Shown piece by piece: positions 38,348 to 50,300 of a stretch of DNA of 64,000 nucleotides (position 1 is its first letter; each line of letters opens with the position of its first letter). The position numbers and the translations under genes are program-made. The notes below the pieces were generated by a model. It was not told where the DNA came from. It did not search any database and saw only the letters and a list, made by a program, of their open reading frames with translations. Source of the DNA: Anoplopoma fimbria (lineage: Eukaryota; Chordata; Actinopteri; Perciformes; Anoplopomatidae); NCBI RefSeq assembly GCF_027596085.1, contig NC_072450.1, forward strand, positions 7,962,403 through 8,026,402, read 5' to 3'.

Positions 38348-38452
38348 ATTCAGCAGAGCTGCCCTCCTCTCCTCCTCATCACTCTGCCACTCCTGCGGCG
38401 TTGCTCTTTGCTTGAAGGGGACACAGGCCTGCTCCTCACCCACTGATTCTGC
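37800..38452 (+). promoter_or_regulatory. coro2b: coro2b promoter and 5' untranslated region (inferred)
   Basis: The sequence just upstream of the MTVTK exon is richer in GC and CpG than its surroundings (for example gcgacacggcgtcc and aaccgcacgccggctgcc). It contains a (GGGA)n run at about 38135-38160 and a CT-rich run ending in perfect (CT)n at about 38317-38343. The transcription start cannot be placed. The CT tract followed by gcatattcag at 38344-38353 also looks like a 3' splice site, so part of this region may be an intron after an upstream non-coding exon. Confidence 0.45.
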
Positions 38453-38467
38453 ATGACTGTCACAAAG
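38453..38467 (+). CDS. coro2b: Coronin 2B first coding exon (MTVTK)
   Basis: ATGACTGTCACAAAG encodes MTVTK and is followed by a consensus donor, AAG|GTAAGA at 38467/38468. Human CORO2B long isoform begins with the same five residues and then MSWRP, exactly as obtained by joining this exon in phase 0 to exon 2 at 63802. A 15-base exon is weak evidence alone; the exact peptide, donor, strand, phase and intergenic position together make it convincing. The start context has T at -3 and A at +4, so it is not strong, and initiation at the Met of exon 2 could also occur. Confidence 0.85.
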
Positions 38468-38567
38468 GTAAGACCGCTCTGGATGGGGAGCAACTTTCAG
38501 GATGTCACCAGCAATTTGGTCTGAGGGGGTTGGATTGTACTGTGAAGGTTACTGAAGGTGCTATTCA

Positions 38568-38572
38568 TGTAT

Positions 38573-38668
<96 letters not shown>
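38568..38668. repeat. (TG)n microsatellite 100 bp after the coro2b exon 1 donor
   Basis: About 100 bp of nearly perfect TG, (UG)n in the coro2b transcript. Confidence 0.97.
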
Positions 38669-38670
<2 letters not shown>

Positions 38671-39369
38671 TTGCCAGTGGAGGGGATGAGTTTTTGAGTA
38701 TGGTTTGGAGTCGCTGGAGGATGTATGTTAATGTGGTCTGTGATGAGACCAGAATCAACTTCTGTCATTCTCTGTTATCTGCAGCGTATTGCAGGCCGGC
38801 AACAATTTGTTCAGGGTTTGAGGAAGTTTTTGTTTCTACAGTATCTGTGTAGGAGCTATATACACTTTATTTAGATGAAATTAAATGAAATATCAGTCCT
38901 GGCATATGACGAAAACTGTTTATTTTAGCTGTTGTGATTTTGTATCCGACCCCCTTTCAAGCTCAGTTATCATACCACATGTGCAGGATTGTTGATAGAT
39001 GTAGTGTTAGTGATAACTTTTGAAAGGTTTGGTTGTTTTTTGTTGTATTTTTTTCATTTCTGTCTACATTAGAGCTTTTATGCTGGTTGGATGTTTTGTT
39101 TGCTAGCAGCTGCAGGGAGAGTAAAGTATTTCCTCAAGCCTGACGGTGACAAATTAATAATATAATTATAATATGTAAAGTGATTTAAAATTCAAATTAA
39201 CAGAAAAACTTCCATTATGATATGCAAATTCTGGTTTTACCAGTACTGATATTGTTAATGTCGGCGCGCTTCAGTCATATTTGTGGCATTTCCTCGATCC
39301 ACTGTGGCTTTGATTATACCTCATTGTGTCAATCATCAAAAGAATGTTGTAAAAACTGTTCAAACACTC

Positions 39370-39505
39370 CTATTATGGGGACTCAGCCCCCGTTAAAGGA
39401 CGTAAATATAGCAACGTGGTTCAGATTGTGCTTATGTCTTATGAAAGTAGGTATAAGTCAATGCAGTGTCCTCTCAAGTCACAACAACAAATATGTGTGT
39501 CTATT
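39370..39505 (+). repeat. Degenerate copy of the repeat at 45719-45955
   Basis: Shares tatggggactcagcccccgt-type words at the start and, at the end, aagtcaatgcagtgtcctct and caaatatgtgtgtctattt, with the better-preserved copy. Confidence 0.45.
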
Positions 39506-40250
39506 TAAGCAGTATCAAGCTGATCTTAAAGTAGGTGTGTCAGTCTACTAAGTTGACTGTTTATGTGAACCCAAGTGTGGATTGGTGTTTGCAGTCTGTG
39601 CTTAACACTGCAGCAGCCGCTCAAATCCTCTTAATCAATTAACAGAGGGAGAGAGACGACAAAGAGAGACAGAGAAACCGGAAGAGGCACAGAGAAAGGA
39701 AATTAGCACACCTACTCCCATGTAGAGAATTAACCCGGACCAAAATAGATGACCTAATGTAGACCCAGGACAATGGCCTATTTACTCACACTTACAGTCC
39801 AACACCTGCAAGTTCCACACAAACGTTGTAGTAATTTGTATTTCCAACCTGCAATATAAAATCGCAGACGATTGCCTCCCAAGTACAATCTTTGCCGGCC
39901 TGTGTGTGAAACAGATTGCGTGGGAGGTGTGTGTGCTGCTGCGTAGGTGGACGTTTCCCACTACGAGAACTGGAAGAGGAAAAAGGTCAGGTGCTTGTGT
40001 GTTGGCACCGAGCCAAACTTACATCTGACTGTAGACGAGGCCAAAGGCATTGCAGAGAATTTTAATGAATACACAAAGATTTTTTTTTTTCCCGTCTTTG
40101 CCTGCATTTTGATTTCCTACATGCAATTATGGAAATGAGGTGAGTAGGAGGTAGGAGTGAAGGGAAACAAAAGGGAAAGACAAAAACTTGCTTTGTTTAA
40201 AAAAAGAGAGCAGCTTACAGTAGTGTCTAAAAGATAATGGGTGTGTGGCA

Positions 40251-40252
<2 letters not shown>

Positions 40253-40313
<61 letters not shown>

Positions 40314-40314
40314 G
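40253..40314. repeat. (GA)n microsatellite
   Basis: About 60 bp of GA with a single GGG interruption at about 40302. The open frames through it encode only Arg-Glu repeats. Confidence 0.95.
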
Positions 40315-40748
40315 TCTAGGGAGCTGTTTTCACGGCTTTGCCTGCCAACAGCAGAGGAGTCACCTTGGGAGGGAAACAGGACAAGAGCTTCTATGCTGAC
40401 GGGGCTAAACAGCCTTTTACCCCTTAGCACACCGATACACACTGACAGCATTATGGAGACACTCCATGCAATACCTACTTAGTATCAGATCAAGATTTTT
40501 GTCGTCTGGCATGAACTCTTAGCATTACAATATAGATTTACAGACAGTAATGTCTGTTTAAATTAGCCAAATGCACATGTTGTGTTTATGTTGTGTTGGC
40601 TTGTGAGCACTAGTACTTAAACTAAACATCACAAAATTACACAAATTTCTGCATTTATTGTAGTATTGCCTCTTGGATTATCTCCTCAGACTGATTAGCA
40701 CAGCACTTGTCAAAAAGGTGAGGTGATGTTCTCTTTTAGTAAGTTACA

Positions 40749-40809
40749 ACATTACATTACATTACATTACAGTCATTTAGCAGACGCTTTTATCCAAAGC
40801 GACTTACAG
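40749..40809 (-). mobile_element. SINE tail fragment
   Basis: Contains cagtcatttagcagacgctt and tatccaaagcgacttacag preceded by (ATTAC)n. It is the 3' tail of the family seen complete at 33464-33745. The tRNA-like head and the body are absent, as expected for 5'-truncated retroposition. Confidence 0.8.
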
Positions 40810-41552
40810 GAAGTGACCTGTTACAACCTGTAAAACATTGTGCATAAACAACAAATTAGGTGGGACAAAATGAGAAATAAAATGTTGGTTCTGCATCACT
40901 AGATAAACAACAACAACAATACATTTTTTTTTAATTCATTAGATTTCCCTTAAGACATGCTACTAAATTGGTCCAAAATATTAAATATACAATCATATCA
41001 GGGTAATTAGTGAAAAACCATGAAATGGTAAATACAACCTGTTCTATTGATCAAGAAGACTTCACAATTGTGGTGGTCCTGGAGAAGGTTGCAAACTTCA
41101 TACTGTATATGTGTGATCTGGCTCTCTCATCTCTGGTTTACATGTAAACAAGAAGAATAACTGACCTGCAGGTTGTGCTCTCTGTCTACATACATCAGAC
41201 AAGATGCACAAAAAGCAATCTCACATGTCCCTTTAACATGGCTGCTATTCTATTGTTTTCATTTTGTACACCTTGTCTAGAAGCTAATTTTACTAACTTA
41301 ACTTTGAAGAAATTAAAGTTAAACATTTTAGTGTATTCAATTATATATTATATTTTGCATTTTAGGTTAAGTTATATATTTGTCAATCTGCAGATTACCA
41401 GTTGATTTTTTAATTGAGTTAATATTGATTCAATATATCTAAAATTGTTAAAATTATAGGCAAACATATTTCCTTTTGAAGGGGTAGAAGTTTGGGAACC
41501 TCTGGTGTAAGATATTTAGTCTTGAAATATCATTGAGATGTACAGTGTATGT

Positions 41553-41690
41553 ATTTAATTCAATTACAATTTATTTGTAAAGCCCAAAATCACAAAATTT
41601 GCCTCAGAGGGCTTTACAATCTGTACACATACGACATCCTCTGTCCCAGGACCCCCACATGGGCAAAGAGAAAACTCCCCCCCAAAAATA
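41553..41690. repeat. Teleost dispersed repeat fragment
   Basis: Words ttcaattacaatttatttgt, aaagcccaaaatcacaaa, cctcagagggctttacaatc and tgtacacatacgacatcct are highly typical of a non-coding repeat seen across percomorph fish. The class is unknown to me. Confidence 0.65.
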
Positions 41691-42819
41691 TATTATTCAA
41701 TGTTTCAGACAGAACTAACAGAGAGAGAAACTACCATTCACTCCTCTGACAAAATGCTTACAGTGAAAATAGGTCATTGCATGTTTAAATCCATGGCCTT
41801 TGCTTTCAAACATTACAAGCCTTACTGGACTGATTCCTCTGTGAGACAGGAGCTTAAGCTCTTTAGCTTTTTAACATAGTCACTTCAGTCTATTGGCAAT
41901 CATTTCTTTAGGCCTGGAGGTTTATCACATATATTGCTACCAATTATCATAATACCTCAGATTGAACATCATAATAAAGTTGTTAAAATATGTGAGGTTG
42001 ATGCATCCCCTAAATGATGTTATATTTCACTGTAGCTTTATGATCAGAATCAACTCTCTGTGTGTAACTTTGCAAAATGCTGCCTGAGTGCTGGGACAAG
42101 GACTTTTAACACTGCTGAAGACTTCCTAATAGGGAATAACTTTATTAATGTATAGATATGTTAAATAACAATATTCAAACTTGCATGTATCAAGATTGCT
42201 TGCATAGAATGAAGTAAGTCTGTATCAATAGACCCTACAAGCCCCATATATTTCGAAGGTTCTGTTGTTGATGAACCTATATAGAAAAAGTGAAATCATA
42301 ATAAATGTACTCAGTGAAATAAATGTGCAATGTGTTCTTCTGGTCTGCCTTTGTTTGAAAGTCACAGAGAGGCAGAAAGAAAACGGCAGAAGAGAAAGGG
42401 TTATGAGATACAATAAAGGCCCTTGACTCTGTGATATTACATTCACTTTAAATCTAGCCACAGTCAACAGAAAACCGCTTTTTGAACCGTTTTTCTCAAA
42501 AGGTCAGACAAAATAAATCTTGATATTTATTTACATTGATTTCCATTGAAAACCTTTTAACAGATACAACACTGGAAGCTTGCTAATCTGCAGAATATTC
42601 ATTCTCTAAATCCTTTGTCCGTGGCATAAAGATAAGTAGCATATTGAATGAAAAAAACAGAAATAAATGTTTTTCTTGAGTGAGATGCTTCGTGCTGCAT
42701 ACAACATGCTGCTTTCAGCAGTGTAGCAGAAAACTGCCAACACAGCTAGCACATCAGGGCACAGCATGGGATTATCATCACTATATCTGGACACTCCGTT
42801 CTCATTCGCTGTGTGATTG

Positions 42820-42825
<6 letters not shown>

Positions 42826-42855
<30 letters not shown>
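42826..42855. repeat. (TG)n microsatellite, 15 units
   Basis: Short perfect TG tract in coro2b intron 1. Confidence 0.9.
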
Positions 42856-42856
<1 letters not shown>

Positions 42857-43799
42857 ACGGGTGTGTAGGAGGGCACAAATGTGAGTTGGCAGACACATTT
42901 TGTTTAGGTGGGTGGATAACTTCCATTACTACTAAAATGGTGCAGAGTATTAGAGATCTTGTTATATCAGCTGAAGGACAAACCTGCTGTCTTTTGACCT
43001 GGAAATGTGTCGCTGTGTGTCTACATCCTCAAGGCTGTTCGACTACATCTCAAAGTAGCTCAATGTAACCCAGCAGCTCACAGCTGCTCCCTTACATCAG
43101 ATAAAAGTAGGAAGGAACAAACCCATACAGTTAAACTACTCAGGCTTCAGTTCGATCAATAAAAGACCACTTGTGTCCTCCAGCAACGCAGGGGGCAACA
43201 GAGGCTAGCTCATAGCATTGATCGTTGCCCTGAGTTACCTTCTTGTCAGTTGTAGTTTGGGCTCAGTCCACAGGGCTCAAGGGAGAGGCATAATGGCCCC
43301 AGCGGGATTTCCCTGTGCAAGACACTGACCTCTCCAGACGGCTGAGGTCACTCGACCCTCCGTCTGCCAAACGACCTCCAGCCAGAGACGTTGGGAAATA
43401 AAAAGCGCCGGAGGACTGAACCCTGTTTCATAGTCAAACCAATTACTGAGCATCTAGGAAAATCTTTGGAAACTGTGCCATAGAGCATAACGGCAAGCTG
43501 CTTGCATAGAAAAAGTTGAACGGACCATTTGGACCAATCTCTTGAATACCCCTTTAGATTAGAAAGCTGCGATTTGCACGGCGACCCCAGAAAATGGTCC
43601 AGTTGTTTTTGGTTGGATACCACAGAAAGAGCAGTGTGCCAGGGCTGGGGAGGAGGACAGAGGGACGCTGAGGGAGGAGATGAGGAGGGGGGACCGGCCT
43701 TTGGAGTCCCCCTTTATGTTCCTTTAGGCACCAGCAAAAGTGCTCCCTAGCTAACACTAAAGGGTGGTGATAAATGATCCTCTATTCCCATGGGACGCC

Positions 43800-43990
43800 C
43801 CCCCACACACACGTACTTATGTGTGTTTATACTCTAGAGGACCCTTTATGACTATATTAATTTTCTGGCTTATAACTCTGACCTTAACCACCTGCACTGA
43901 GCCCCTAACCTCGCCCTAATCCCATTCTAACTTTGACCTTCAAAATAAAAGCCTTGCCCTCAAATATGATTTGCCCAATTAGGACACACC
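43800..43990 (-). repeat. Dispersed repeat with cctaacc-type core
   Basis: Holds tgaccttaaccacctgcact, gagcccctaacctcgcccta and accttcaaaataaaagcc next to a short CA tract. It resembles, on the opposite strand, the TTAGGG-like fish repeat represented at 45719-45955. Confidence 0.5.
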
Positions 43991-44418
43991 CCTGAATGAA
44001 CGCACAATCAGATATAGGTCTTGTTTCTTATTTTGAACCGATGAAGACCTGTTGCTGTTCACAAACGTTTATATATTTGTTTAATTGTTTTGTGGCTTTT
44101 TATCACAACTTCACATACTCCTGCTCCTTTCGACATGAGTGTCTGAAGTTTGCTCTTTTGCACATTTTAAAGCCCAGATGAGCGCTGTCAATGTACTCTC
44201 TTTGCTTAAATGTCTTGTTTCTGTAGGTGTAAAACTCAGCCCTCACAAAGTTAAAAGCACACACCCTTGTTTCTCTCTAGCCAAAGCTTTATATTTAACC
44301 ATGCTGACGTGAATTCTATATAATTCAAAGTAGCATTCCAGCTGTGTTAAGTGTGTTTGCAATTACATATCTGCAAGCACCCCAATTATGAAGGAGGCCC
44401 ACTCTGCTCCGATGTCAG

Positions 44419-44522
<104 letters not shown>

Positions 44523-45000
44523 ATGTGGTTGGAAAGACGTCTGAAAGCCATTTTCAGGGTGTTTATGGTACGGCTTCTGCTATCAACTGTAAAGCAGTTT
44601 AGACTCGCTCAGCATTAAACGATTCAAGATACATTTCAGGATATGAAAGCTCTGACAAATGTGCTTTTATAATGATTTTATTTGTCCAATCAAAATAGAA
44701 AAATAAACATTTGATGTAGAAAGGCTGTGCACATTCACACATTATTCCAAACACATCCACACTTTTCTTTACTCGGGGCACCTCGCCCACTATAAATCTT
44801 AAGTGAGTCTGATTTAGACCACTGGCCATTTGTCAAGCTCACTGCTTAGTCGCACGCTCTCTCACACACACCGACACACACACAGACACATTAAACTGAG
44901 AGCTTAATCGCAGTTTAGCAGATTAAGAATTCTAAATCCAGAATTAAGCTTTTTGGTTTCTTATATTCACTCTAAATGGAGTGGATAAAATAATTAACAC

Positions 45001-45004
<4 letters not shown>

Positions 45005-45077
<73 letters not shown>
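45005..45077. repeat. Compound (TG)n-(GA)n microsatellite
   Basis: About 54 bp of TG followed without a gap by about 19 bp of GA. Confidence 0.95.
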
Positions 45078-45206
45078 CGGGGGAGCAGACAAAGTGTGAG
45101 AAAAAGGAGGAAAAGTTGTGAGAAAGCAACAGAGAAGCATTCATCACAGGAAGACATTCAGATCTCATGAGCTCATTGCCTGTCAGAAAGCTTCCTATAC
45201 CCTTCT

Positions 45207-45209
<3 letters not shown>

Positions 45210-45297
<88 letters not shown>
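45210..45297. repeat. (TG)n microsatellite, 44 units
   Basis: Perfect TG for 88 bp. Confidence 0.97.
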
Positions 45298-45647
45298 TGA
45301 GAACTGTACTTTTCAAAAATCAGGGTGCAAAGCCTGTTTCCAAAAGAGTCTGAAAGTCCAGACTCTCATATAATAAGTGACTTTCTCACCAAAGTATGAC
45401 TTGAATTCATTGCGAAACAGTGCACAGGGAAAAGCTTTCTTGTAGCTTTTGTTGGATAGAAGTGTTCATTTTTGGATTCCCCTTTTGGGAGGTCGCTGAA
45501 AAGTATTTCTCATGAAAGAGGAGGCAATGATGTGAAATTATTTATGAATATCCTCCAGCGGAAATAACGATCCAGGGGAGAGTGACCATTACCAGCCTCC
45601 CCTTTCCCCGCCAGCTGAGATTAGGTGCACATCCCATGGAATGTGTG

Positions 45648-45649
<2 letters not shown>

Positions 45650-45719
<70 letters not shown>
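45650..45719. repeat. (TG)n microsatellite leading into a dispersed repeat
   Basis: About 70 bp of TG directly joined to the repeat at 45719-45955. Confidence 0.95.
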
Positions 45720-45720
<1 letters not shown>

Positions 45721-45955
45721 GTATTACTAATGTTGTGGGGACATAAATCTGTTACCACAGTCACATTGTGGGGACTCGCCTTCTTTTTGGTGAACAAATG
45801 CACATCCCCATAATGTAAATCTTTACATTTTAAGGAAAAGACTTGGTTTAATGTTAGGGTAAGGTTAGGTTTAGGTTTGGCTCAGTCTCCACAAAATAAA
45901 GGTAGGTCAATGTAATGTCCTCTTAAACCATGGAAACCCAAATGTGTGTGTCTAT
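45719..45955 (+). repeat. Teleost repeat with TTAGGG-like core
   Basis: Typical words: gttgtggggacataaatctg, cacattgtggggactcgcct, atgttagggtaaggttagg and aatgtaatgtcctctta. It is bounded by a TG tract on the left and ends atgtgtgtgtc. This layout is common in fish genomes. The telomere-like words are part of the repeat and do not mark a chromosome end. Related copies: 39370-39505 and 43800-43990. Confidence 0.65.
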
Positions 45956-47255
45956 ATTGAGTTTGTACAATCAGGACATAGGATGTGCTTCCTGTTTGTG
46001 GGCCCAGGGCCAAGTCAGTAAGTGCATTGAGACAGGTGGATACTTCACTTTGTGTGTGTGTGTGTGTGTGTGTGTATGATTGTGTGTAAGAGGATGTGTA
46101 GTAGAAAGCATTGTACACTCATGCTTGGGGCTCAAACATAGTCATAGTTGATGGACTGTATTCCCTGAACTCCCCAGTTTTTTATTTTAAGATGCCGGCC
46201 ATATTATATTCCCAGATTATTCACCAGTGTTTTTGTTGCTGCTGTTTATAATGATGCAACTATTTAATAATGAAAGGCACTACTGTCGTTTTATTTTGTC
46301 ATGTTTTTCTTGTGTAGCATAAATGGAGAAGGCTACAACTGCATTTCGTCTTAAAACCCTGTCTTGCAGAATGACAATACATAATCATTGAATTCTTGAA
46401 GAGGCCCTTAATCTAGTGTCTAAGTGTAACCTGAGGCGATTACTTTATTCCAAAGAAGTTCAGCTCCAGGTTCCTCAAGAATTTTGCAGAATTTCCCTTT
46501 TGTGGAAAGATGTATTACGAGTTGAAATTAATTGCTAAGATGTGTAGAATCCTAAATGGATTCAAACCTGGTGTTAAGCCTCGCCTTTCTCGTATTCATC
46601 CTTTTCTTGCTTTTTCTCAATCTCCAATTTGTTCTTCTCCACTCTTGTAAATGTCCTTTGGGCCTTTTTATGTCTGGGTATCTGTCTGTCTTTGTCTTTA
46701 TCTATCTTTCCCCCGGGTCTTAAAACTCCTGTGGCCATAACAACAGAGTTGTAGCGACACAAGAGGCTCTCTTGTGAGATAGTCTCTGTCTGCAGCACAT
46801 TGAAACGGATTGAGTGGCCTAAGGCAGCTGTAAGGATGGTATTTATATCAGAAAACACAACGTTATATTGACATTTCTATTATATTGTTCATCCCATTTA
46901 TATCAATGAGGGTATGCTGAATACCATTAACGCGACTTGAGTATCATTGCAGTTGCGCTGGTGAAGCTGCAGTGGTCAATACACGTCAACTATGCAGTGC
47001 CACTGCAGTGAGAAACAGGGTGGTCCGTTTTCTCACTGGAACAGTAGCCGCCCGGTTTGGGGACTTGATGAAGTGTTGTGGAATCTACTTACGTAATTTT
47101 CTCCCACATCACATTCCCAGGCATGAGGCTGACAATAGTGACGCTGTTTACTGTGCTGTGTTTTCATTTCTTGCACGCTTGCGCGATGTCAACTCACATT
47201 TGTGACATTCTACAGTGTTGACGCTAATGTTTTGTGATTTGTTTATTTTTCACAC

Positions 47256-47315
47256 GTGGTATAGTGGTAAGTTATGATGTCCTATGCTGGTAAAGGACTG
47301 GTTCAAAACATGAGA
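47256..47315 (+). repeat. tRNA-like remnant (possible SINE head)
   Basis: cacgtggtatagtggtaagt holds a box A-like TGGTATAGTGG, and GGTTCAAAACA about 40 bases on resembles box B. No cloverleaf closes, so it is not a functional tRNA. A decayed SINE head is likely. Confidence 0.35.
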
Positions 47316-50300
47316 CGTATTACATTTGGACAACAGGCTATGAATTTCTCTTTGTGCACATTCTCCTGTAGGTAGAACTGTATTCTGCACTGACTTAGAC
47401 AGTCGAGAGCTGAGTGAACATAAGAGAGCAATGAGTGGGGAGCGGGGCAACCAGTGAGAGCACATCCATGAAGGATGATACTACCACCCACTCTCTCTAT
47501 CTTTCACACTCACACACAAACACACAGACATCCGCATGGGAGTTCATCAGGGTCAGAATCAGCTCTGTATTTCGCCTATGGGCACTGATAGCAGTGCAAA
47601 TATAGATATCCGTCTCTCTGCAGCACAGATTGTATTTCCTTTCCTCATGTGCTTTCTCTCTTACTACATGTCTTTACTATTATCTCTCCTTTTGTATGAA
47701 ACATATTTCTAGTAACCATTCTACTATCTGTGCTATGATCTGTTCAATGCTGCTAAAAATGAGACGCACAAAAGTAACACGTCAAAACATGTCTTTTAAA
47801 GGTAATTAATCATAGTGGTTGACTATTCTGAACAAATTGATGAGCCCATGAGGAGATCACGTGAACAATGAATACATAAGCCTCTAATAAAAGCTACAGT
47901 TTTGGGGGAAAGTGTGGACTCTGAGGGACAGATAAACCCTGGTGTGTCAGCAGTTTGTTTAAATGACTTTGGCCAAACCAATCAAGCTTGTTTGAGATCA
48001 GTTTACCTTTGGAGAGATCAGATGCCAGGTAGTGCACAGGGAAGCTACTGTTGTTGCAGAAACCTTGGTTCTGTTCAGAGGTCCTCTAAGGTGATTAATT
48101 CTGTGTTGGCAGTGTTCATAGGGAGGAAGTTGGTAAAATTGAGTACTGTTCTTGCTGCTAGTGATCCCTAGTGGCTGGTCAGGGTGTCTTGCGGATTGAA
48201 TGGGATCTGGGGCGGATAGAGTGAACAGAACAGCTGTGGTGAGCTGGAAAGGTGAAAAAAAGATCACAGGAGTCAACCTTCTACATTCACCTCAGACTAA
48301 CAGTTATTAGCGATAGAAAAGGCGCAGGAAGTGCAAAAAAAGTCAAAATAATGTTAGTTATCTTAGATCAAACATTCTACATGCAGATTTGTGTTTGTAT
48401 ATAATTATAAAGGTACTTTACATTTGTCTTGCAGACCTTTGTGTCGGTGATGAACAGACACTGCATCGCTAGGTTTGATTCATACTGGAATTCATTTCAC
48501 AGAGCTGTTTTTTAAATTTTTATGAGAAACGTCAAATGTCGATCGGTCCTCTTTTTTTGGAGAATCTGTTCTTAATGTGTGGATTTCCATTGCTGTCACT
48601 ATGGTAACACAGTGGGTATGCCTGTCTGTCTAAAGACAAAACAGTCCAACAACAGAGACGAGAAACAAAGAGCCTTTGTTACAACATTAGAATTCATACT
48701 TCTCCAGTCATGTCAAACATGAACTGTATTCTCTGCTACTTGTGGAATTTTTAACATTCGTCATTACCATTCATAGAGCTTTTACTACATAGTTTTATGG
48801 CATTAATGAAACATATTAATAAATTGCCTATTCATGTAGAATTTTATAAAAAAAAGATGACTTAACTTGAGGCAACTTTACAAGGACTTTTTCCTGCACA
48901 TGCACAGTACTTTCTATAAAAATATACTTCAGCATTTTTTCTTATTTAGTTTAACATTATGAAAAAAGAGTCGACTCTACATGGCCCTCAACGTGGCGAT
49001 GGTTGCGACGGCTGTTAGCAGCATATCCCGATATTTTTAAAATCTTGTATTGAATTTGTGTTAGAAAGATCTAAACACTATGGAATGAAGGACAACAAAG
49101 CCCGTTGTTGAGGGAAATCCTTTTGTCACCACATTATTTAATGTAGACCTACTGTATGCATATCTCAGTGTGTTATTGTTTACTGGACGGATTCACCAGC
49201 TGAGAGTCAGCTGTTTCTGCATTCCAGCCCCTTTGCTTCTTCACCGTGGGTGGCGACTGCAGCTGAGAGGGTTCGCTGGGTCCATGCTGATCTGCCAAGT
49301 TCATTTATTTATGTAGAGGGTTCGTGGAAAGAGATGAAGTAGAAAGATTTGGATGCTGTATTTCCTTAAATTCACACATAAAAAATGGTTTTATTAATGT
49401 TGGGTTCAGATGATAATTGGCTACGGCTATGCACGTTACTTTAGTAAAGGCTTTTAGTAAAAAAAATAAAGCACAATTAAACTATGTGTTAGTTATTTAT
49501 GTTGAATACAATGTGTCTTTTTCACGGGACAGGGTTATTAGTACTGATCCCACTGAGAATTGACATCTCATCCTGAGCTCTATGCAACTTTCAGCTCGTT
49601 GTTTTGGTTTGACATGTGTCTTGTGAAGAAAAGCCAAAGATTTAAAACGCCAAAGAGAGACAGATAATGTTTTCTCTTAAGTTGTGTGACCAAATCAAGA
49701 AAACATATACTCAAATGAGCTTTATCTGCTGGTTGGATAAACATGCAGTTATGTGCTAACACATAATTTGTAAGACAACAACTCTTCTTTGGCCATGTAG
49801 AATCATTTAAAAAATGCTGTATTTTAGTTATTTTCCTGCAAGTACATCCATTCCTTGTGTCAGCGTTACAACTCCTAATAAACGCTAAACATTATTCTAC
49901 ATAGTCAGGGGGAAAAAGCTGTGGTGGTTTCGAGTGGAAAGGTGCTGAGGATGGCAGCAAAGAAAGGCATGCAAAAAATACAGCGGGTCGCTGTGTCTTG
50001 GAAAGATAGATTGAGAAGCTTTAGTGTTAATCCTTCTTTTAAGTCTGCAAATATATCTGATCCAACCCCACCGTACCACCCAGCCCTTATCTTTCTGCTG
50101 CTCCAAAGAAATACAATTCATTTGCTAGGTAAAGTTGGCAACCCTCAATTATCAACCTTATGCTTCTGTAGAACTTAAAGTGGTTTAGACTGGAAAAAAT
50201 ATAAAACGGAGCCACTGTGTCAAACAACAATGAAACCACAGAAAGCTAGCAAAGTCATATGGATGAAACAAGCAGGAGAGTTAGCATGAAACTGATGGGA

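Noticed and set aside
45840..45890. Interstitial telomere repeat
   Set aside because: Only irregular ttaggg-like words occur, within a known type of dispersed fish repeat. There is no perfect tandem TTAGGG array.
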